DNA of 64,000 nt from JANRKB01 sp033763695 (GCA_033763695.1 JANRKB010000043.1:372001-436000); one strand, 5' to 3'. Shown: positions 8,627-17,753, counted from the stretch's first letter. A program made the numbers and translations. Notes: generated by a model not told the origin, from the letters alone.

Positions 8627-9340
8627 CTAGTTCCAGCTGCATCCCTTGGGCCAGTCTTGCGGGCGCTGCAACGCGGCACGCCGAATCAACCGGCGCAGCC
8701 GCTCAAGCTCATCCTCAACCAACTCCGCCCGCGTCGCGATGTCGCCCTCGGCGAGCAGGCGATAGCGCGTCTTGGCGTCGGTCACCACCGCGAACGACAA
8801 CAACTCCAGGAGCGCAAGCGTCGGGATGCTCTCATCCTGCACGTACTTGAGGATCGGCTCGGACGCCGCCATCTTCGTCAGCTCGCCCTCGCTCAGCATC
8901 CGCTCCAGCCGCTGGCGCGTGACGGCCAGCGCCGCCTCGTCGGGCACCTGATCGACGCCCACCGGCTCAAGCAGCGCAAGGCGATACAGCCGCTCGCCCT
9001 CGGCGGGCATCTCCTTGAGAATCCGCGCCCTGCACACGCCCTGCAGCAAGATGTTGAAGCGCCCGTCCGGCAACCGCTCGTGCTGGACGATCTGCCCCAG
9101 ACACACCGCCGGACGCAAGCGCGGCTTGCCGTGGTACTGCTGCTTCCACGCGTCGCCCTCAAACACCGCCATCGCGATCTGTCCCGAGCCGTCGATCGCG
9201 TGCTCGACCATCTGGCGATAGCGCGGCTCGAAGATGTGCAGCGGCAACACCTGCTGGGGGAGAAGCACCGCCGAATCCAGTGGAAACAGCGGCATCGGCC
9301 GCGCGAAGTTCACCTGGATGGCGTTGTCGTCGTCAGACAT
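8627..9340 (-). CDS. LON substrate-binding (N-terminal) domain protein
   Basis: This roughly 237-residue protein consists of the LON N-terminal (PUA-like) domain without the ATPase and protease parts. The start MPLFPLDSAVLLPQQVLPLHIFEPRYRQM is split over the expected PLFPL and LxIFExRYxxM motifs, and GQIVQHERLPDGRFNILLQG-like text matches the later domain strands. The C-terminal third is helical. Such stand-alone proteins are common in bacteria, but their partner is mostly unknown. Two starts are possible: ATG at 9340 (MSDDDNAI) or one five codons upstream at 9355; neither has a strong ribosome binding site. Confidence 0.88.
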   Translation of the reverse strand: MSDDDNAIQVNFARPMPLFPLDSAVLLPQQVLPLHIFEPRYRQMVEHAIDGSGQIAMAVFEGDAWKQQYHGKPRLRPAVCLGQIVQHERLPDGRFNILLQGVCRARILKEMPAEGERLYRLALLEPVGVDQVPDEAALAVTRQRLERMLSEGELTKMAASEPILKYVQDESIPTLALLELLSFAVVTDAKTRYRLLAEGDIATRAELVEDELERLRRLIRRAALQRPQDWPKGCSWN

Positions 9341-9461
9341 GAGAAGGGAAGGCACTGGGCACGAGGCACTGGGGACTTGGGAGAGGCATTCGGAACGGCC
9401 GGTTGCGCCGGGACTCGTTCATTTGGCCATTTGACCATGTGTCATTTGGCAATTTACCTCG

Positions 9462-10475
9462 TCACGCGAGCGGATCGGGCCGGAAGAGCTTCGTGTTGTT
9501 CAGCGCCCACTGGCGATCGGTGAAGTTGCCCTGCAGGTTGACGTTGGCGGTGCGATCGGGCCGCGCGACGGCGAGCGACATGACCGTCTTGGCGTCAAGG
9601 TTGTCGAGCATGCTCACGAGGATCGCCTCAGGAGTGCTGGGGAACTTGGCGGCACCGAACTCCGGCTCGCCGTGATGGCTCAGAATGATGTGCTGCAGCA
9701 CCGTGAGCGCGCCGGCGGGCAGGCGGATGCCCTGCTCGCGCATCAGCGTCTGGGCCTTGTCGTGCAGCATGATCGCGCCTTCGACGATGTGCCCGATCAG
9801 TTCGCCGCGATCCGTGTAGCTGAAGCCGGTATCGAACTTGATCTCGCGAGTCTTGCCCAAGTCGTGCAGAAACAGGCCCATGATCACGAGGTCGCGGCTG
9901 ATCTTGGGATAGAACGGGCACACCGCATCGGCAAGGCGGCACAGCGTCAGTGTGTGTTCGAGCAGGCCGCCGAGATAGGCGTGGTGCATCGACTTGGCCG
10001 CCGGGCAACGCCGCAGCGCGTCCATGAGGTGTTCGTCGGCCAGATACAGATCCGCCAGTGCCTTGATCGCCGGGTGCTTGATCGTCGCGAGCACGCCGGT
10101 CAGCTCCGCGAACATCTCCGCCGGATCGCGCTTGGAGGACGGCAGCAGGTCCATCATCTGCTCGGGCGTCGGCTCGATCGGATCCAGCACATGGATGATG
10201 CACTGCATCTCGCCCTGATATGCCTGCGTCTCGCCCTCGATGTAGACGAACCCCTCGCTGGGCATGCGATTCAGCAGCGATTCCTCCACCGACCACATCC
10301 GCCCCGGCATCTCGCCGGTCTTGTCACGCAGGATGCAACGCAGATACGGCTTGTCCGTCCGCGTCTTGCCGATCTGCGCGTTCATGATGCTGAACGCCCC
10401 CGACACCCGCTCGGCGGGGCCGATGTCGGCGATGTTGCGGCGGGTCTTGGTGGCGTTGCTCGGCAGCGTGGTCAT
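9462..10475 (-). CDS. YhaM-like 3'-5' exoribonuclease (OB-fold + HD domain)
   Basis: This 337-residue protein has an N-terminal OB-fold nucleic acid binding domain (around residues 20-100, with KPYLRCILRDKTGEMPGRMW) followed by an HD metal-dependent phosphohydrolase domain. The HD motif is visible as LFLHDLGKTREI, with upstream HHAYLGGLLEHT and downstream ILSHHG. This architecture is that of YhaM/CBF1-type 3'-5' exoribonucleases, which trim RNA or single-stranded DNA ends in the cytoplasm. The ATG at 10475 is preceded by AAGGAA; a longer frame runs to 10799 but lacks domain support. Confidence 0.92.
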   Translation of the reverse strand: MTTLPSNATKTRRNIADIGPAERVSGAFSIMNAQIGKTRTDKPYLRCILRDKTGEMPGRMWSVEESLLNRMPSEGFVYIEGETQAYQGEMQCIIHVLDPIEPTPEQMMDLLPSSKRDPAEMFAELTGVLATIKHPAIKALADLYLADEHLMDALRRCPAAKSMHHAYLGGLLEHTLTLCRLADAVCPFYPKISRDLVIMGLFLHDLGKTREIKFDTGFSYTDRGELIGHIVEGAIMLHDKAQTLMREQGIRLPAGALTVLQHIILSHHGEPEFGAAKFPSTPEAILVSMLDNLDAKTVMSLAVARPDRTANVNLQGNFTDRQWALNNTKLFRPDPLA

Positions 10476-10704
10476 GGCGTTCCTTGAAATCGGGACAATC
10501 GCTCGATGAGATCGCATCGTATCGCCGTCCGCGACATCAGCGACGCCGACTCTGCCCGCCCTCGCGCCAGACACAACTCCGCGCTGCACGTCGTGCAACG
10601 CTCGCCACGCCGCGTCCCGGGCGGCACCAAGAGCCGACCAACTTCTTCTTTCGCGCGCCATCCGGCGACGCAACATCCCGTGGTTTGTCCGGGGCTCACT
10701 TGGT

Positions 10705-11268
10705 ATGATCGCCCCCGTGGACCTCACCCCCCTGCATGAGCGGTTGCTTGAGGCTGCGGGCAAACGCTCGTATCGCGAGATTGCCGCCCTCACCGACATT
10801 CATCCCGAAACAGTGCGGCGGTACATGCAGGGCCAGGCGCCCAGCGCCGAGTTCCTCGAAGCCGCGTGCACGCGCTTGGGACTCAACGGCGACTGGCTCC
10901 TGACCGGGCGCGGCCCGATGAAGGCGAGCGACGTTTCCGGAGCTGCCCTGAAGGCCGCCAAAGCGGGCGATCTGCTCAGCGCGCTCGCAGGCACGGTCGA
11001 ATCGCTGGTCGATCGCGTGGATCGCATGCAACTGTTTGTTCAGACGCTCGAAACCCGCGTGCGGGCCGGCGCAGCCGCCGCCGCGGCGTCATCACGGAGT
11101 ACCGATGGCTCGCACCTCTCCGCAGGCATCCAGCGCGCCGACGCCGCACTCGCCGACGCAAAAACCGCCGCTGTTCACGTCGGCAAGCGGGCCCAACTCC
11201 TCCGCGACGCTCTTGCCCAGCGACCACGCCCGGATGCTGGTGGAACTCCTCCGCCCCGCGGGGCCTGA
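10705..11268 (+). CDS. Helix-turn-helix regulator with coiled-coil tail
   Basis: This 187-residue protein starts with a Cro/XRE-like helix-turn-helix (about residues 8-65; RSYREIAALTDIHPETVRRYM, split as REIAALTDIHPETVRRY, then FLEAACTRLGLNGDWLLTG). A helical segment follows (SALAGTVESLVDRVDRMQLF), probably for dimerisation. The last 50 or so residues are alanine-rich and share their DNA with the next gene. It likely binds DNA as a dimer; the target is unknown. The start may be ATG 10705 or GTG 10717. Confidence 0.75.
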   Translation: MIAPVDLTPLHERLLEAAGKRSYREIAALTDIHPETVRRYMQGQAPSAEFLEAACTRLGLNGDWLLTGRGPMKASDVSGAALKAAKAGDLLSALAGTVESLVDRVDRMQLFVQTLETRVRAGAAAAAASSRSTDGSHLSAGIQRADAALADAKTAAVHVGKRAQLLRDALAQRPRPDAGGTPPPRGA

Positions 11269-11530
11269 ACTCGCGCGACGCTGGCTCAGTGCGCTGTTGC
11301 TCGTTCCGATTGAAGAGCGCGAAGCGGTCGTGCGCGAGATCGAGCAACATCTCGTGCGGCTCTATGCCCAGCCCGACATGGCACCCGCCGACGGCACGCC
11401 GCAGGTCGTGGTGGTTTCGCCTCCGGTGCAGCGCGACGGCTACGTCGAGCAAACACGCACGACCTATGCCGCCGCAACAGACAAGAAACCCGCGCCAGGC
11501 TCCGAATCGCAGCGCGGCAGGGCGTCGTGA
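11105..11530 (+). CDS. Small unknown protein overlapping the HTH gene
   Basis: This 141-residue protein starts at an ATG with GGAG five bases upstream, inside the previous gene, which it overlaps by 164 bases in another frame. The N-terminal third is a Ser/Pro-rich linker; the middle (LVELLRPAGPELARRWLSAL and EREAVVREIEQHLVRLY) looks like folded helices. No family was recognised. The two genes are probably co-transcribed and could work together, but the overlap is unusually long, so a frameshift joining them is an alternative. Confidence 0.6.
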   Translation: MARTSPQASSAPTPHSPTQKPPLFTSASGPNSSATLLPSDHARMLVELLRPAGPELARRWLSALLLVPIEEREAVVREIEQHLVRLYAQPDMAPADGTPQVVVVSPPVQRDGYVEQTRTTYAAATDKKPAPGSESQRGRAS

Positions 11531-11598
11531 CGTACGGCGTGCCCGACACGCACTTGGTTATCAGCGCGCGATCGGCGTGAAGACGACGGCTCACGATC

Positions 11599-11686
11599 GT
11601 GCCATCGAAGTCCGCTTGGGGACTTCGATGTTTGCTTTGCCCTCTGCGCGAGCGCATCGAAGTCGCCGAGCCGACTTCGATGGCAC
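11599..11686. repeat. R2 element (two hairpins, complete)
   Basis: GTGCCA at 11599 and TGGCAC at 11686 bound two perfect hairpins: CATCGAAGTCC/GGACTTCGATG (11603-11630) and CATCGAAGTCG/CGACTTCGATG (11655-11682). The two stems are near copies of each other. It lies between the stop of the small unknown gene and the convergent membrane-protein gene. Confidence 0.85.
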
Positions 11687-11706
11687 GGCCCGATGCGCAT
11701 CTGGCT

Positions 11707-12276
11707 TCACTTGGGCCACAGCCAGCAGAAGATCGCGCCCGTCAGCAATCCATAGACGATGCCGTCGATCACGCCCAGCGCCATCGCCCGCGGCGACTGG
11801 CCGAACCAGATCCCATTGGGCAGTGCGGCGAACGCATACCCAAGCACGCCCGCTGTGCCCAGCACCTGGAAGCCGTGCTTGAACGTCAGCGGCGTGGCTC
11901 CGCCGTGCGGCAAGGTAAACCAGCCCAGATACGCCACCAGCGTGCTGATCGCGAGATAGACCACAAACGTCTTGATCATCGCGCCGCCCATGCTCATCGG
12001 CATGCGCATCAGCGTGATCGATCCAACGGGGCCGGTCTTCATCAGTTCCTGGATCGCCGGCTCCTTCAGCCGCGCGTGATCCGCGCAGTTGGGGAAGGCA
12101 TAGGCGCCGGGCGCGAGGCTCATGTGCTTGATCGCGTCGATGAAGCCCGCCTCGTCGGGCAGGTGCTTGAAGTCTTTGTTGTGATGCCCGATCGCCATCC
12201 AGCCGATCGCGCTCGCCACCCACACCCCCGCCGCCGAGACCACGATCGGAAGCCACAACGCCGCGAGAAAATCCAT
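11707..12276 (-). CDS. Small four-helix membrane protein, unknown family
   Basis: This 189-residue protein has an N-terminal membrane segment (LWLPIVVSAAGVWVASAIGW), a soluble loop with HHNKDFKHLPDE and a possible cofactor or metal-binding HH, then three further membrane segments ending in FCWLWPK. The layout resembles small DUF1761-type membrane proteins, but the match is not certain. ATG 12276 is chosen with AAAGGG upstream; a TTG ten codons earlier is possible. An inverted R1 repeat lies upstream. Confidence 0.72.
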   Translation of the reverse strand: MDFLAALWLPIVVSAAGVWVASAIGWMAIGHHNKDFKHLPDEAGFIDAIKHMSLAPGAYAFPNCADHARLKEPAIQELMKTGPVGSITLMRMPMSMGGAMIKTFVVYLAISTLVAYLGWFTLPHGGATPLTFKHGFQVLGTAGVLGYAFAALPNGIWFGQSPRAMALGVIDGIVYGLLTGAIFCWLWPK

Positions 12277-12433
12277 GGGAGGCCCTTTCGAGAAGCGGTT
12301 CACCAATCACGCGGCCACCACGCCGCACGCAACGCAACCCCCGGACCACCGGAAACTCATAGCATCGCACCACCTTCGCGCAGCATGGCATAATCAGCGC
12401 GCCTACGCAAGCCACTCTTGCTCAGCGTTTTGT

Positions 12434-12637
12434 ACCGCGAAGCGGTGCTGGTGAATAGCGTGGGGTCGCGGCGCAGCCGCACCCCACGAACGCGACCCTC
12501 TCGCGCGGGATTGTCAAACGTGGATTGTTCGGCGCACGATCCAGCATCGACAATCCTGTTCAAGCAGACGGCTCTTCCGGGGGTGCCGCTGGCGCGGCGA
12601 CCCCCGGCTCTTCAACTTCACGGCTTCGCCGTGGGGG
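12434..12637 (-). repeat. R1 palindromic element, copy A (inverted)
   Basis: About 204 bp with two arms, each holding two hairpins, around a long central stem. Outer hairpins are ACCGCGAAGCGGT (left) and CACGGCTTCGCCGTG (right); inner ones are GTGGGGTCGCGGC...CCCCAC (left) and CCGGGGGTGCC...GACCCCCGG (right). The left arm matches the reverse complement of the right arm of copy G, and the right arm that of the left arm of copy D. This copy is therefore inserted in the opposite orientation to the others. It lies between two gene ends, 5' of the membrane-protein gene. Confidence 0.85.
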
Positions 12638-12708
12638 AAATCGAAACGCGCGACGCGCGCCGTCTGTTGGCGTGGTCATTGATCAGAGGTTTCAGTTCTG
12701 ATTGACGC

Positions 12709-13992
12709 TCACACCGCGTCGCGCTCGCGCCGATGCAGTTCCGGCACAAAGCACGCGATGATCACGCCGGGGATGTACAGCAGGCCGATCCACGCCACCG
12801 CAGACGCCGGGCTGCCCGCCGTCGCACTGATCTGGCCGCCCACCAGCACGCCCGCAGCCGAGACCAGCCGCCCGACGTTGTATGTGAAGCCCGCGCCCAG
12901 CGTGCGCAGCTTGGTGGGAAACAGCGGCGGGATGTAGAGCGGGAACAGCCCAAACAGCCCAAGCCCAAAGAACGCGGTCAGCGAATACAGCACATAGATC
13001 TCGCCCGCGTGCAGCGGCCGGTGGAAGCCGAACCAGAAGACGAGCCCCGCCGCCGCCATGAGCAGCGCGAACGCGCGCCGGTGTCCCAGCCAGTGCGCCA
13101 GGTACGCCGCGAAGTAGTTCGCCGCGATGTTCACCAGCAGATAGATCATCGACGCGTTGGCGGCGATCACCTGTCGCTCCTGCGGCGAGCGATCCTGCAA
13201 ATCGGGCAGTTGCATGATGATCGACGGGCTGAACGAAAGGAACGCCCACACCGTCGTCAGTGCGATCGACGTGAGCAGCGTGATCAACACCGTCGTCCGC
13301 CGCAAGCCGCGATGAAACAGCGCCCACACCGGGGGCGTCGGCTCGGCGTGGCTGGCCCATTCATCCGGCTCGGGCACGGCACGGCGAATCCACAGCGTGA
13401 GGAACGCCGGCAACACACCAACCAGGAACACCCAGTGCGGCTCAAGCCCCGCCATCATCTTCGCGGTCAGTGCCGCGGCGATGCAGCCCACGATATATCC
13501 GCTCTGCAGCGTCGCGGTCGCCCATGTGCGATGGCGCGACGGCAGGCTCTCGGCCACCAGCGCCGAGCCCGCGGCCCACTCGCCGCCGATGCCAAGCGCC
13601 GCAACGAAACGGAAGATCAATAGATGCCACCACGTGTCCGCAAAGAACGCGGCACCGGTGAACACGGCATACGTCAGCACCGTGAGCGTCAGCGTGCGCG
13701 TGCGGCCGAGGCGATCGCCGATGCGACCAAAGACCATGCCTCCCACCGCCCAACCCACGAGGAAGAAGCACTGGATGATCGCGACCTTGGCCTGCACCGC
13801 GGCCTCGGTCACGGGCTGGTCGGCGTGCCGCTCCAGCAACTGTCGCACGAAGCGCGTCGCGACCATCAGATACAGATAGCCGTCAAGCCCGTCAAAGCAC
13901 CAGCCAAGCCACGCGGCGATCAGCGCTTTGCACTGGGTGCCGGATAATCGTCCCGAATCCGCCGCGTGTTGTTGCTCGTGCAGTTCACCCAT
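12709..13992 (-). CDS. MFS transporter (metabolite:H+ symporter type)
   Basis: This 427-residue protein has 12 predicted membrane helices and the MFS motif GRIGDRLGRTRTL in the loop after helix 2, with the RFVAALGIGGEWAAGSAL block (split as GIGGEWAAGSALVAESLP) typical of the aromatic-acid/sialic-acid symporter branch. It lacks a long soluble domain. It probably imports or exports an organic acid or sugar acid using the proton gradient; the substrate cannot be read from sequence. Its length is normal. It stands alone, with an R1 repeat just beyond its stop. Confidence 0.92.
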   Translation of the reverse strand: MGELHEQQHAADSGRLSGTQCKALIAAWLGWCFDGLDGYLYLMVATRFVRQLLERHADQPVTEAAVQAKVAIIQCFFLVGWAVGGMVFGRIGDRLGRTRTLTLTVLTYAVFTGAAFFADTWWHLLIFRFVAALGIGGEWAAGSALVAESLPSRHRTWATATLQSGYIVGCIAAALTAKMMAGLEPHWVFLVGVLPAFLTLWIRRAVPEPDEWASHAEPTPPVWALFHRGLRRTTVLITLLTSIALTTVWAFLSFSPSIIMQLPDLQDRSPQERQVIAANASMIYLLVNIAANYFAAYLAHWLGHRRAFALLMAAAGLVFWFGFHRPLHAGEIYVLYSLTAFFGLGLFGLFPLYIPPLFPTKLRTLGAGFTYNVGRLVSAAGVLVGGQISATAGSPASAVAWIGLLYIPGVIIACFVPELHRRERDAV

Positions 13993-14057
13993 GAGGCGGG
14001 CAGTCTACCGAGCGGCACGCCTGCCTCACATTACGATTCGCGGGCGCAGCGGCGACC

Positions 14058-14987
14058 TCAGCCGACCAACGCATCATCGGGGAGCGGAATCGGCGCCTGG
14101 GCTGTGAGAGCCGCGGCGACGATGGCCCGCGCCAGCGCACAACGCCGCCCGGTCAGATCTGTGCTGAACCAGACGAGCCGCTTGCCCGGCTCTTTCAGAA
14201 AGATCCGGCGCCGCCGCAGATCAATCCAGATCGTGGCGTGGCGCAGATCGACCGACGCGACGCGCCGCAAGGACGTGCCCCACCCGCCACGCAGGACATC
14301 GAGTCGGCCCGGCGAGACACGCAGGTAAGCCGGCCAAAGCACGCCGAACGCGAATATTGCCGTGCATGCCCCTGCGACGCTCCCGGCGAGAAAGCCCAAC
14401 TTCTGGCTTGGCCACGCAACGCCCGCGGCCACTCCAACGCAGACGCAGAGCGTTACTGCAATCGCATACTTCCACGGCCCTCGCTCGGGTTTCGCGAACA
14501 GCAGCAGGAACGACATCGGCTCGCCCGACGTCGCCGGTCGCGCGAGAAAGTGTCGAAGCTGCCCTCGTCTCCCAACGACCTTGACCCGAGCGCTCGCAGA
14601 TGGCGTTGCCTTGATGATCGTGTTTGGTCGGTATCGCCCAAAGCGCCTGATCACCAATCCAGCGGCAACGATCCAGAAGATCAATCCCAGCGCATTCTGC
14701 ATCGCGACCACACCAAATCGCAACAACACCGGAATGCCTGGCAGCATCACCAAAACATATGGCACAGCGAGAAGCGCAAGCTCGCTCCTTGCGACAAGCT
14801 GATCCTGCATCACACCCATCGGCCAGTGATTGCCCGGACCGGTCGAGAGGCTCACGACATCACGCGGCGTCCACCACGTGGCCTCAACCGTTGCCGTGGA
14901 GTTGTCGATCGTCTTGCTCGAAATCGCTCGCTTCCGCGCACAGTCACACGCTGCGTCGATACACCCGCACCGACGCTGGCCGCACAT
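14058..14987 (-). CDS. Hypothetical membrane protein
   Basis: This protein of up to 309 residues has at least four membrane segments: LLAVPYVLVMLPGIPVLL, LGLIFWIVAAGLVI, YAIAVTLCVCVGVAAGVAW and LGFLAGSVAGACTAIFAFG. A soluble C-terminal part follows, with strands like VDLRHATIWIDLRRRRIFL. No family was recognised with confidence; the early section (ATVEATWWTPRDVVSLSTG) resembles DUF3592-type proteins. The start is unclear: the longest frame overlaps the upstream lipid-kinase gene by 44 bases, so a later start or translational coupling is possible. Confidence 0.6.
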   Translation of the reverse strand: MCGQRRCGCIDAACDCARKRAISSKTIDNSTATVEATWWTPRDVVSLSTGPGNHWPMGVMQDQLVARSELALLAVPYVLVMLPGIPVLLRFGVVAMQNALGLIFWIVAAGLVIRRFGRYRPNTIIKATPSASARVKVVGRRGQLRHFLARPATSGEPMSFLLLFAKPERGPWKYAIAVTLCVCVGVAAGVAWPSQKLGFLAGSVAGACTAIFAFGVLWPAYLRVSPGRLDVLRGGWGTSLRRVASVDLRHATIWIDLRRRRIFLKEPGKRLVWFSTDLTGRRCALARAIVAAALTAQAPIPLPDDALVG

Positions 14988-15843
14988 TCACGCAGAGCGT
15001 CGCGCCCGCGCGCAGCAGCGGGATCGCCGGACAGGATACTGATGCCGGATCGCCATCGAGTTGAAACGCCGCGTCACGATCGCTGCGGATCTCCACACGC
15101 GCGGCTCGCGCCACGCGAAGCGACGCCCGATCAACGTGTGTCCCCGCCCTTGACTGCAGCAGCCAGGCGAGTGCGGCCAGCGTGCTTGCCGCGGGCATGA
15201 ACACCACGTCCAGCAGGCCGTCGTCCATGCGCGCTTCTGGGGCGGGGTTGATCCCCAGTGCATAGCGTCGACAGTTGGCGATGATCAGCATGCCGCGCTC
15301 GCCATCGACGAGCACGCGTCCATCGACCGAAACGTGCAGCGCGGGTAGGTTCGGCGCGAGCGCCTCTTCGAAGATCGGGCGCAGATACGACAGGTGCGAG
15401 ATCGCGCCGCGCCTTCGCTGCGTCAATCGCTGCGTCACGCCGGCGTCGGGGCCGATGCCGCACATCACGGCGAACGTCGCGCCGGCAACTTCGCCCAGGT
15501 CGATCGGCGACGGCGCGTCCTCGCGCAGTTGTCGGGCGATCTCATTCGCGTCGGCGCTCGAGCGCAGTTCACGCGCGAGCAGGTTCTCGGTGCCCGCGGG
15601 ATAGGTCAGCAGCGCGGCACCATTTCGGGCGCACGCCGCCGCCGACAGGTTGCACGTCCCGTCGCCGCCCACCGCGACGAGCACATCACAACCGGCGGTC
15701 GCACGCGCCAGCGCGTCGGGTGCGCATGGCGAAACGCCGATGACACTGTGGCCATCGGCGATGAGTGCCGCGCGAACGGCGGCGAACACTTCGCCCGCCC
15801 TGCCGCGGCCAGACTTGGGATTGAAGACGACTGCAACGCGCAC
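14944..15843 (-). CDS. Diacylglycerol/sphingosine kinase-like (DAGK catalytic domain)
   Basis: This 299-residue protein starts VAVVFNPKSGRGRA and has the nucleotide-binding VAVGGDGTCNL motif, both diagnostic of the DAGK_cat/LCB5 (YegS/DgkB) family. The middle part (YPAGTENLLARELR) corresponds to the family's PxGTxNxxAR motif. It should phosphorylate a lipid such as diacylglycerol with ATP at the cytoplasmic membrane face. It begins with GTG and lacks a clear ribosome binding site. The length fits the family, and it may be coupled to the membrane protein gene downstream. Confidence 0.9.
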   Translation of the reverse strand: MRVAVVFNPKSGRGRAGEVFAAVRAALIADGHSVIGVSPCAPDALARATAGCDVLVAVGGDGTCNLSAAACARNGAALLTYPAGTENLLARELRSSADANEIARQLREDAPSPIDLGEVAGATFAVMCGIGPDAGVTQRLTQRRRGAISHLSYLRPIFEEALAPNLPALHVSVDGRVLVDGERGMLIIANCRRYALGINPAPEARMDDGLLDVVFMPAASTLAALAWLLQSRAGTHVDRASLRVARAARVEIRSDRDAAFQLDGDPASVSCPAIPLLRAGATLCVNVRPASVRVYRRSV

Positions 15844-15874
15844 GCGTGACGATACTCGCGAGAATGCTCCCTCG

Positions 15875-15912
15875 CAAAAACAACACCGGCCGCGGCGAAG
15901 CGCGACCGGTGT
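15875..15912 (-). terminator. Rho-independent terminator of the OmpA-like gene
   Basis: On the minus strand ACACCGGTCGCG and CGCGGCCGGTGT form a long stem with a short loop, followed by TGTTTTTGC. It lies 30 bases beyond the OmpA-like stop codon and before the lipid-kinase gene. Confidence 0.82.
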
Positions 15913-15942
15913 GAAGATTCATCAGAACTCAACGCGATCTGA

Positions 15943-16851
15943 TTACTTGGTGATGTCCATCGGACGCTCCGGCGGACGAGTGCGATCGGGCGTCGCCGCG
16001 GCGGGCTCGACGACCGGCGCCGAGTTGCCGACGGGCTTGCCGTCGCTGCTCACGCCGCCGCCCGCGCTGCCGCGGGTCAGGTAGATCTCAACGCGGCGGT
16101 TCTGCGGCGTGTTGCCGTTGCCGCTGTTGGGCACTGCCGGACGGAACTCGCCCCAGCCCGCGACCTGCATGCGACCCGGCTCCACGCCCAGATCGACGAG
16201 TTCGCGACGCACCGAGATCGAGCGGTGGGCCGAGAGGTGGACGTTGGTGGGATGGCGGGCCGCGGTGCGCGACGAGATCCGCTGGCTGTCGGTGTGGCCG
16301 ACGATCACGAGCTCATACTTGCTCGCGGCCTGATTGCGGACGATCTGCGACAGCGCCGACAACGCACGCTTGGCCTCGGGCTTGACGGTGTCGTCGCCCG
16401 AATCAAACGTCAGATCGCTGGCAAAGCGGATCATGCCCTTCTCGGGGTCGTAGGTGAGCAGGTCGGGATACTGCGCGGCAAGGCGGCGCAGCTCCGCGTC
16501 GGTGTCGGGGTCGAGGGCGACGACGCCCAGATCGCCGATCTTGCCGCCCAGGTCGGCCAGACGCTTGAGCGCGTCATTGAGCTGGTTCTGCAGTGCGGCG
16601 TTCTGGTTCCGCAGGTCAGCCAGCGCCTTCTCCAGCGCGGCGATCTGCCCCTTGATGCGATTCGCCTCTTCGACGGCCGCGTCGCGCTCGCGCTCGAGCT
16701 GCTTGTTGCGATCGGTCAGGCTGCGGTTGGTCACATACAGGTTGTCATACTCGCCCTGATTCACGCAGCCGCCCAGGCCGAGGCTCAGGGTGGCGGCGAG
16801 GCCGAGGACGGCGAGCAGAACACGGGCGGTGCGGGGCGGGGTCGCGATCAT
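15943..16851 (-). CDS. OmpA/Pal-like peptidoglycan-binding lipoprotein
   Basis: This 302-residue protein has a signal with lipobox LGLGGC (C29), a coiled coil over roughly residues 38-110 (many E/K/L/Q heptads such as LERERDAAVEEANRIKGQI, split here), and a C-terminal OmpA-like domain. The domain motifs are visible: FDSGDDTVKPEA, IVGHTDSQRIS, AHRSISVRRELVDLGV and GWGEFRPAVPN...NRRVEIYL. It should anchor the outer envelope to peptidoglycan as a lipoprotein. ATG 16851 follows GGAG signals and fits the signal peptide; longer reads to 17523 are not coding. A terminator follows. Confidence 0.93.
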   Translation of the reverse strand: MIATPPRTARVLLAVLGLAATLSLGLGGCVNQGEYDNLYVTNRSLTDRNKQLERERDAAVEEANRIKGQIAALEKALADLRNQNAALQNQLNDALKRLADLGGKIGDLGVVALDPDTDAELRRLAAQYPDLLTYDPEKGMIRFASDLTFDSGDDTVKPEAKRALSALSQIVRNQAASKYELVIVGHTDSQRISSRTAARHPTNVHLSAHRSISVRRELVDLGVEPGRMQVAGWGEFRPAVPNSGNGNTPQNRRVEIYLTRGSAGGGVSSDGKPVGNSAPVVEPAAATPDRTRPPERPMDITK

Positions 16852-17128
16852 CTCCGAGGCTCCAATCGAGGGACACAATGTTTGCGATTCCGGGGGTTCG
16901 GGCTGGCGAGGGCTAGTCGCTCGCCGAATGGTCGGGGAAAGCGGCGCGATGATATTCATCGCGCTCCGCTTCAAGGGAGTCGAATCGGCGTTCGTGCCAA
17001 GCGAACGTGAAAATCGCGACCGACGCCCAGATCGCGCGCCAGTCGCGACACACTTCATCACGCGCGGCGCGCGACAACGCTCGCGCGTTCCCATTGTGTT
17101 TGGGTGTGCCGCGCGGTAGGATGCGCTC

Positions 17129-17749
17129 ATGGCCAAGCGTCCACGTCGTCCCAGCGCCAAGGGTCCGCGCCTGCGCGTGCATCGTGCCGCGCCCTCAACC
17201 CCGCCCGGCTCCAAGCAGCCGGGGGCATCCAAACCTGCCAAGGCTGCCCGCCCGGGCAAGCCTCTTGTCGCACTCTCGCTGGATGAGCTCGAGAGCGTCG
17301 CGGCGGTGCGCGAACTCTTCTGGTCCAACGTCATGCGCGAGATGCTCGTGTCGCTCGCGACCGCGGCCAACGACAAGAACGGGCCGCAGGTCTTTGACGG
17401 GCGCTTGGCCGTCGTCACCTCGCTGGGCGAGCGCATCCCCATCGCCGACGTCAAGCCGGTCATGAACTTCGGCGTCAACGATGCCGGACTGGGTCGACAA
17501 CTTTCCGCAATGCTCCAGTGCACCGTCTTTCAGATCCGCACGCCCGGCGGCGAGGTCTACACGCTGCCGGTGCACGAGATCCGCGGCTTCCACTCGATGT
17601 CCGAAGAGCTCATGCAGCGCGTCGAATCCTCCGCGCCGTCGCCCGAGGCCGAGGGCGAGCAGCCGTTCGGCTTTGCCGCGTTCACATCGCTGGCCCGCGG
17701 CATTCGTGACACGCCGCTGCCGCAAGCGCCAACCGAACCCGGTGAGTGA
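17129..17749 (+). CDS. Conserved-looking hypothetical protein
   Basis: This 206-residue protein has a basic, Pro/Lys-rich N-terminal tail of about 45 residues, then a compact domain (about 48-165) with LDELESVAAVRELFWSNVM, GERIPIADVKPVMNFG and TLPVHEIRGFHSMSEELM. The tail ends in acidic linker text. There is no signal peptide or membrane segment, so it is cytoplasmic. No family was recognised. It may be a planctomycete-specific protein. It converges on a small gene whose stop lies four bases away. Confidence 0.75.
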   Translation: MAKRPRRPSAKGPRLRVHRAAPSTPPGSKQPGASKPAKAARPGKPLVALSLDELESVAAVRELFWSNVMREMLVSLATAANDKNGPQVFDGRLAVVTSLGERIPIADVKPVMNFGVNDAGLGRQLSAMLQCTVFQIRTPGGEVYTLPVHEIRGFHSMSEELMQRVESSAPSPEAEGEQPFGFAAFTSLARGIRDTPLPQAPTEPGE

Positions 17750-17753
17750 TCGT

